Shown here one piece after another: positions 58,500-64,000 of a stretch of DNA of 64,000 bases; the stretch's first letter is position 1; each line of letters opens with the position of its first letter. The notes under the pieces were generated by a model. It was given only the letters and a program-made list of their open reading frames with translations. It was not told the origin of the DNA and did not search any database. Origin of the DNA: Knoxdaviesia capensis (lineage: Eukaryota > Ascomycota > Sordariomycetes > Microascales > Gondwanamycetaceae); the NCBI GenBank assembly GCA_001510575.1, contig LNGK01000008.1:632340-696339 (forward strand), read 5' to 3'. The position numbers and the translations under genes were made by a program.

Positions 58500-58721
58500 T
58501 TGGCGGAGATATTATTGATGCGGTTTGTGTCTAGATGAGAAATCGAATGGTGGAACGAGATTTTGAATGACTATGTGAGTGAGAAAAAAAAGTCCACCAG
58601 GCAGGCTTGGACAGGATGGGTGTGGAAAATGTCGTGAGGTGTGGTTGGTTTAGATGTAAAGCTGGCCACTTTGTCCTTGAAGTTTGGGGAGCAAAAACCT
58701 AGGAGGGGACTTGTCACCGAG

Positions 58722-58750
58722 AACCCTAATCATTGCACGTAATTAGGGTT
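58722..58750. promoter_or_regulatory. Perfect inverted repeat of AACCCTAAT
   Basis: AACCCTAAT at 58722-58730 and ATTAGGGTT at 58742-58750 form a perfect 9-base inverted repeat with an 11-base spacer, about 220-250 bp upstream of SEC20. The core is a telobox. This is suited to binding of a dimeric Myb-type factor. Confidence 0.55.
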
Positions 58751-58877
58751 GCTCCTCCTATGACACAACGCCTTTGGGGTATGTTCTGAGGCAAAATTAC
58801 AAGCAACCAAAGATCCTAGATTCGGAAGACAAAATATCATAGGTCATACATGCGCTGAAGAACAGAAACACATTACC

Positions 58878-59942
58878 CTACATGAACCATATGTTTTTTG
58901 CATCCTCTCGCAAGCTCGAATCATCGATGAGGAAGTGATTCGGTTCACCTGCATGCACCGGGGACGAAGAAGCAAAAGCCCAAACCCCAGGGATAACGGG
59001 TCTCTAATCAGGTTGTACGAGTCTTGATCGCATTTCTATGTCTTGGTCGCATCATCAAACGATGGATCCAGAAGGGCCCAAACAGCATGAATTATTTGTA
59101 TACAGACTGGCTGCAGACGTGTCGCCATAGCTATCGCCCGGCGCGTCAATGTGGCACCACGGCGAGCAGTGACATTGGCGGCCGGAAGTCCTTCCGGGCT
59201 GTCTATCCACTACTCGATCAAGATGCGCTTCTAGCGGCGGTCCTGTGGGAACGCCTTGGCGAGCACAACGATCTTAACATCATGGGCCGAGGCCGCGAAC
59301 CAGAACCGCTTAATAGCGTGGAGGGAAGCCAGGCTCTCCGAGAGTCCGCTCTAGAAGACGATCGTCGGCCACTGGCCCTCGCGTGGGCGAAATTGTTTTG
59401 GCGTGCCGCCTGAATCGCCTTCTCCACGGGAAGAAGAACCCCGCCTGAGCGGGTATGTAGGAGAGCCAGTCCACACCCACGACCGCTGTAGTCCGGCCAT
59501 AGTAATCTGGGCTACAAGCTTAGAGAAGAGGCCTAAGTGGAGGGATTCATGACGCTGCCTGGGGAGGGAGAGTCACGAGAAGAAGCTGAGACTCGGCGAG
59601 GAAGAAGAGGCGGAATCCATGGCCGCGGGCCTCTATCGCGCGGGACACGGCCTGGTAATTGGTGTGTCTGACGCCGGATACAGTCACCGCATCAATCTTA
59701 ACGGCGACGCCTATCAAGAAATCTAGCAGCCGCTTCACAGTTGTGAATACGAGATCTGGAGCCGGGAGGGCGTCGTCCGGCGCCGACGTGGGCGCGACGA
59801 TGATAGATGAAGTTGTGATTGCTTCTTCCCCAGGCCCTCTGGGCGCAACAGTAAAGGTTGTTGTGCTGGAGCCCATTGGTTCTGCATTGTCTGTTAGGGC
59901 CGCTGAACTTGGAATGATATCCGGCGGCCGTCCGGATTTCAT
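58878..59942 (-). pseudogene. Broken member of a dispersed fungal protein family
   Basis: On the minus strand the pieces read in order: an N-terminal part (59942 to about 59560) with LLDFLIGVAVKIDAVTVSGV and NYQAVSRAIEARGHGFRLFF and ending LLLVTLPPQ; after a frameshift HESLHLGLFSKLVAQITMAG, then GEGDSGGTPK, WPTIVF, ESLASLHAIKRFWFAASAHD and VKIVVLAKAF; and, after a second frameshift near 58,970, a C-terminal part PNHFLIDDSSLREDAKNIWF ending in a natural stop at 58878. In-frame TAG codons sit at 59353-59351, 59233-59231, 59212-59210 and 59038-59036. The motif series matches, from memory, a common uncharacterised family scattered in Aspergillus, Penicillium and Fusarium genomes. The WPTIV(I/F)E..S....VKIVVLAK pattern is reminiscent of PD-(D/E)XK nucleases, but this is inference. 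Confidence 0.7.
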
Positions 59943-60345
59943 TGCCTTCTGGACTCGATTTCCAGCATGACGGCGGGCTCGACTAGCTGCCAGCTGGAGA
60001 GATATGCTCGGTGGTTTCGGGTCAGTAAATCAACATCCACCGCAAACACGAAAGAGGAGCAGAAAATCAAAAACCAAGTACACGAAAAAAGAAGAAAAAG
60101 AGAGAGAAGGATTTTAATCGTCCAAAAGAGCAGAATAGAAGAGAAGAAGCTTCAGAAATTGCCAGGGCGGCCCAAAAGACCGTGACGATACAGCTCCTTG
60201 CGTTTGTGCTTAGTCAGTCATTTCCGGGCGTGAATCACTTTTTTTTTTTACGTCCCGAGATTTTTGCTGCTCATCCCAAAGCCCGCCGCCCATCTCGACG
60301 ACGAACAACAACAGACCGCAAAAACTCCCTGAACACCCAGCGAAA
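59943..60345. other. Intergenic region before mL53
   Basis: 403 bp without a gene. A-rich from 60,050 to 60,170, then a poly-T tract at 60,239-60,249. It serves as promoter of the ribosomal protein gene; no clear TATA box is visible. Confidence 0.5.
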
Positions 60346-60777
60346 ATGATCACGAAATTCATGACCGAGGTCTCGACGCGGTTCAACCCGTTCTCGGTGC
60401 GCTCGCGCTCGGCCCGCCTGTTCCTCTCGCAGCTGCCGCCCAAAGCGCGCCAGTCCGGCATCGTGATCTCGACCACGCTGCTCCCGCGCGCCTCGAGCGA
60501 GCCTGCGTCGTTGCAAATCAAGTTCAGTACGTTCAACTGTGTCCCGCCGGTGGTTTTTCTTGCGTTGGTAGCGGCCGGAGGACGTGGCCCCGTAGCTGTT
60601 GTGCGTGGTCTGAAGAGGGTTCCGCGGCTAACACCTCCATGTTTTTTTTTCTCTCTCTCAGAGGACGGCAAAGTTATGGACCTCGACTGCGATAAGATGG
60701 GCATCAAGGTCATTACCGAGGAGGTCGACCGCCATTCGCGAACACTCCAGAAGCAGTCTGACCTGGCCGACGGCTAG
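60346..60777 (+). CDS. mrpl44: Mitochondrial large-subunit ribosomal protein mL53 (yeast Mrpl44 type)
   Basis: Structural protein of the mitochondrial 54S ribosomal subunit. Exons are 60346-60526 and 60662-60777, giving 98 residues, the normal length. The conserved core is VSTRFNPFSVRSRSARLFLS, then KARQSGIVISTTLLP, and after splicing IKFKDGKVMDLDCDKMGIK. The intron starts GTACG, is 135 bp and ends in a CT-rich tract plus CAG; it joins within the first Lys of KDGK. A second in-frame ATG (60361) gives a protein five residues shorter. The basic, Ser/Arg-rich N-terminus can serve for mitochondrial import. A CT microsatellite follows in the 3' region (60,838-60,866). Confidence 0.9.
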   Translation: MITKFMTEVSTRFNPFSVRSRSARLFLSQLPPKARQSGIVISTTLLPRASSEPASLQIKFSTFNCVPPVVFLALVAAGGRGPVAVVRGLKRVPRLTPPCFFFSLSEDGKVMDLDCDKMGIKVITEEVDRHSRTLQKQSDLADG

Positions 60778-61381
60778 TCGTCCCTCGCTCCTCTATCCAC
60801 GCACGCCCATCTCCCGACCTCACCAACCAACCAACAATCTCTCTCTCTCTCGCTCTCTCTCTCTCTGTACAAGAAACCCGCTACAAAGATTCACGACCAG
60901 GCCGCTACGACCTTCATGTACTATCAAATCTACATACAACCCGATCCTCTTGGATTTCTATATTTCTCAATGTACATTACTTCTCTTATGGATTTCCTTC
61001 AAGCATACATCATTTCTCTTTTCAGCGACACGGTGGAAATCCACAGTCTACAAATAAAAATCTTGTGATTCTTCAACACAATGGTATTCGTCTAATGGAA
61101 AAGGAGATGTGATTTAAGAGAGACAGCCTCGAAGAAGCTAGGCTGGTCAAGAGCCTGCCACTCGGACTGTCCTACTGCTGGATATCATAGAGTAAATTAC
61201 ATGACAATCGAGCAACTTGAGTTTTCCCCGGTTAACTTTTTTTTAACTGGTTGACTCCAGGACATGAAATTCTTTTTTATAAGAAACCCTCAAGTTTTGT
61301 GGTAATTTTTGGGGGGGGTTTTTTTTTTCTTTATTTGCCTTGGAGAAAGTCTAACTCAGAGAACGACTTGAGCTCGGGCAT
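60778..61381. other. Convergent intergenic region
   Basis: Lies between the mL53 and pyrophosphatase stop codons. It contains the CT microsatellite and a G-run/T-run at about 61,311-61,330. No gene seen. Confidence 0.6.
60838..60866. repeat. CT microsatellite downstream of mL53
   Basis: Run of CT units interrupted by a single CG, beginning 60 bp after the stop codon, probably in the 3' untranslated region. Confidence 0.75.
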
Positions 61382-63016
61382 CTAAGAAGAAGCACCGCTA
61401 ATGAAGAACCACTTATCAATCGAGCTGTCAATCTTCTCGGCGGGGAGCTCCTGGTGGGCGGGGAGAGCCGGGAGCTGCTGGGCACCAATGCGGGCCGGGG
61501 AGTGGCTGACAGTCAGGTTGGTGCTGGAAAGGATACAACAAAAAAGTTAGTAACAACCCCAGAAGCAATGTAATCCAGCAATAATCAGAGGGGGGAATCC
61601 TTACGTCGACAGGTCGGGCTGCTGAACCTTGCCCGAGATGAGGCGGTCCCAGGCTTCGGCGCACTCACGGACAACATCCATGGCGTACTTCTTGTTCTTG
61701 CACTCGCCAGTGAAGGCGAACGAGTTCTCAGGCTTGCCATCAGGGATCTTGTAGATACGGAACCACTCGTTAGTGGCACGGAGGAGGCCGGGCAGGTGGC
61801 GCTCAACATCCTCGATGTCGTTGAGCTTGGGGGCAAGCGGGTCGTTGACGTCGATGACAATGACCTTCCAGTCAGTCTCATCCTCGTCAAGCAGGGCCAT
61901 GACACCCAGAACCTTGACCTGCTTCACCTGGCCGACGTATCCAACCAGCTCGCCGATCTCGCAGACATCGAGCGGGTCGTTGTCGCCCTTGGCCTTGGTC
62001 TCGGGGTGGGCAACGTTGGGGTCCTCCCAGGTCTGAATATCAGAGATAGAGGGAGAGCAATTAGCATCAACGGTCACCAGCTCCAAGCTCTGTCTTCTTC
62101 AAGTATCGGCAACTGGGCCGTATTGGCGGCAGCTTACCTGGGGGAAGGCACCGTAGTTCCACAGGTAGCCCTTGTGGGGGAAGCAGTTGCGGACATAGCG
62201 AAGCTTGCCCTTCTTGATGTCCTGCTTGATGGGGTTCAGGAGTTCCTCCTTGGAGATCTGGGCACCAAAAAAAAAACATGGCTGTTAGCGCCACCTCGAG
62301 CAAACGGAGCTGGTCGGAGGTCCGAAAACGGAGAACATTTCACTCACCTCCATCTTCGCATTGGTCCAGCGGGGAATCTCAACCACCATGTTCAGAATGG
62401 TCTGCTCCGAGTTGGCATACAGAGGAATGTCGTGGAAAGGCGAGACGGGCACGCCATCCTGCTCAATGTAAACGCGGTGCTCCAGCGTGTTGGGAGCCGC
62501 AACCTTGCGGAGAGTGTAGGGAGAAGCCATTTCGGCGGGCGTCAACGGACGATGGAAATATTTGGTGAACGACGATGAATCAGACGAAGTAGAATAAGAG
62601 GATGCCGCCGACTTTGCGCCAGAAAGATGTTGGTGGATCTGTTGGGCTCGTTGGGTGGCAGAACGAGAAGTGGAAGAAGAGGAAGAAGAAGAAGAAAGAA
62701 GAATTGAAGGAGGGGAGCAATTTGGAGGGGGAGGGGCAGAAGAAGAATCTGAAGAAAACGCCATTGGCTTCTGACCTGCAGCGCGTGGGCGGACGGCAGG
62801 AAAGAGTGGGTTCAGGGTGGTATATAGTCTGATGGCGGGGAGTACAGGGCGTGGGCCGCTAAGCAAGGACAGCTTGGGTGGGTAGGCCGCTGAAGCAGCC
62901 GCCTGGAGAGATGTGTTCAGGGGTCTAAGCACGGTGGGACGCCGTAATATGCACGACGGGAGTGATGACACGGCTGCTGAAAGCACGCAAGATCGGCCAG
63001 TTGCAAGGGGAGACAT
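61382..63016 (-). CDS. ipp1: Inorganic pyrophosphatase, with possible mitochondrial presequence form
   Basis: Mg-dependent hydrolysis of diphosphate to phosphate, pulling biosynthetic reactions forward. Exons (minus strand) are 63016-62348, 62257-62138, 62032-61605 and 61523-61382. Motifs include EHRVYIEQDGVPVSPFHDIP, EIPRWTNAKME-ISKEELLNP, GYLWNYGAFPQ-TWEDPN and the metal-binding GDNDPLDVCEIG. From the usual start MASPYTLRK (62530) the protein has 290 residues, the size of cytosolic fungal enzymes. The frame stays open upstream through MAFSSD (62764, 368 residues) to MSPLATGRS (63016, 452 residues). The first 85 extra residues are rich in Ser, Ala, Leu and Arg with almost no acidic residues, like a mitochondrial presequence. 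Reported coordinates use the longest plausible start; the core enzyme begins at 62530. TATA-like elements exist before both the long and short forms. Confidence 0.92.
62821..62827 (-). promoter_or_regulatory. Internal TATA-like element of the pyrophosphatase gene
   Basis: CTATATA on the minus strand lies 57 bp before MAFSSD (62764) and about 290 bp before MASPYT (62530). It is within the coding frame of the long form (it encodes part of RLYTT). It could start a short transcript for the cytosolic isoform. Confidence 0.3.
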
Positions 63017-63499
63017 GAGCCGGTGAGCTGGATGATAGGCCAGTAAGAAATTGGCTGTGCAGGTGGTCCCTTCAGGAATATACAGCGCTGCCGTTGGACC
63101 GGGACGGGGGCCACAAAAAAGGAGCGTCTGTCCGTCTTTGGGTGGTAGAATATATCCAGACAACCTGTGTCGGTTCCGGTGTCGGGAGCAAAGCTTGAAC
63201 GGGCTGGCCGAGTTCAAAATATATCTGCGTCTTGGCTTTTTGCTCGTCTGATCAATGGTGAGGAGGAATGGAGCTTCCAGACCAAGATGGGGGAAAGAAG
63301 CGAGGAGAGGCTGGAATGACGCGATGAGGACAAGAATGAGGATATGCAGGAGAGAGTGCGTGTGTTTGTCTGTCCAAGAAGCAGAGAGCCGTATAGAGAG
63401 TATATGCCGTGGCGACCAGAGTGACAGAGACAGGCCCAGATCAAAGGATCACGAGAAAATATTTCAACACGCTCTCGACCCAAGACACGCGAAGACGAG

Positions 63500-63508
63500 G
63501 ATATAAAA
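63500..63508 (-). promoter_or_regulatory. Distal TATA box of the pyrophosphatase gene
   Basis: TTTTATAT on the minus strand, about 485 bp upstream of the MSPLATG start. It would place transcription start before the putative presequence. Confidence 0.35.
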
Positions 63509-63942
63509 CACAGACTCGCCAGAAGATTAGATGGAAAACAGAATCGATAAAGCCCCAGCAGCCCACGAAACACGCCAGGCTTTGGATGATTTGTATAATG
63601 GCGGGAGATAATGTGGATTCGGTTAGAGCGCGGGTTGTTGGTGGTATAAGAACTTGGAATAAGAGTTCAAATGGCCACGAGAGAAAAATTGCGTGAACTG
63701 GTTATCCGAGGCTACAAAAAAAGGAGCTGGCCTAATGTGCACTGTGCTACCGCGGCAGACGTGCGTTTTGGTACAGTGCGCATTCCTGTCTACCGAAGAG
63801 AGTATTTTATCGTCAATCTTCCACGCATTTGTTCCTTGATGCTTTGGACGGGATCAATGGGTGGCTTTGGAGTATCTAATAGAGTCTTTCTGAGAAACAT
63901 CATGATTAGTGTGCCCTCTTAAGAAGCTAGGGCTGGAGAAGG

Positions 63943-63966
63943 GGTTAGAGTTAGGGTTCGGGTTGG
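63943..63966. repeat. Degenerate TTAGGG-type run near the window edge
   Basis: Units of GGGTTAGAG, TTAGGG and TTCGGG follow each other imperfectly. It is too short and degenerate for a telomere; nearby sequence on the right is outside the window. Confidence 0.45.
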
Positions 63967-64000
63967 TGGTTTCTCCTGGGAGCGCTGGCAATAGCATCAC

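Larger units (their letters stand above)
63017..64000. other. Upstream region of the pyrophosphatase gene and window end
   Basis: Contains the distal TATA box and no supported gene. The last 60 bp have degenerate telomere-like GTTAGRGTT/GGGTT units (about 63,943-63,966). Confidence 0.45.

Noticed and set aside
1..64000. CRISPR arrays, bacterial operons or phage genes
   Set aside because: No regularly spaced repeats of that kind and all recognised genes are eukaryotic with spliceosomal introns.

Overview
The window is nuclear DNA of a filamentous ascomycete (Pezizomycotina, most likely Eurotiomycetes/Eurotiales). Supporting evidence: short GT-AG introns (mostly 50-135 bp) with CTAAC-type branch sites, a Zn2Cys6 regulator, a DUF3669 protein, a calnexin, a small GPI-anchored Cys-rich protein, pyrimidine-rich promoters, GC-rich third codon positions and no bacterial-type operons. 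I support 14 protein-coding genes, one clearly decayed gene, one retroelement gag-like relic and one assembly gap. Gene spacing is loose (about 4.5 kb per gene) and much of the sequence is low-complexity, pyrimidine- or purine-rich intergenic DNA.

Layout. 1-10.6 kb: no gene found; microsatellites, CT-rich tracts and dispersed GTACTGTAC palindromes. 10.6-16.8 kb: a Zn2Cys6 transcription factor split by an unusually long 1.46-kb intron inside its zinc cluster, followed in the same reading frame, after one TAG, by a second long acidic ORF with 30-bp tandem repeats. 16.8-20.5 kb: intergenic with a run of N. 20.5-21.8 kb: a D-2-hydroxyacid dehydrogenase. 21.8-26.7 kb: GC-rich, gene-poor stretch with a tandem duplication and a broken gag-like relic. 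26.7-28.0 kb (-): S-adenosylhomocysteine hydrolase. 30.6-31.9 kb (-): eIF3 subunit h. 34.5-35.4 kb (-): a conserved fungal protein resembling the UPF0643 family. 37.8-38.5 kb (-): EAF6 of the NuA4 acetyltransferase, divergent from a DUF3669 gene (39.1-40.3 kb, +). 42.0-44.5 kb: a dipeptidyl-peptidase V-like serine peptidase without signal peptide. 46.0-47.9 kb (-): calnexin. 51.2-52.1 kb (-): a secreted GPI-anchored protein with paired CX3C motifs. 55.9-56.9 kb: methylthioribulose-1-phosphate dehydratase. 57.1-58.5 kb (-): the ER SNARE Sec20 with a KDEL tail. 58.9-59.9 kb (-): a pseudogene of a dispersed fungal family. 60.3-60.8 kb: mitochondrial ribosomal protein mL53. 61.4-63.0 kb (-): inorganic pyrophosphatase with a possible mitochondrial presequence.

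Most genes are single-copy housekeeping genes and do not form a metabolic cluster. Two themes recur. Methionine metabolism is represented by SAH hydrolase (methyl cycle) and MTRu-1-P dehydratase (salvage), and the early secretory pathway by calnexin and Sec20. I did not find a clearly new multi-gene system. The best leads are the intron-split regulator with its in-frame downstream ORF, the pyrophosphatase that may make two isoforms from two promoters/starts, the decayed fungal-family gene, and telomere-box (AACCCTAA) repeats in several promoters.
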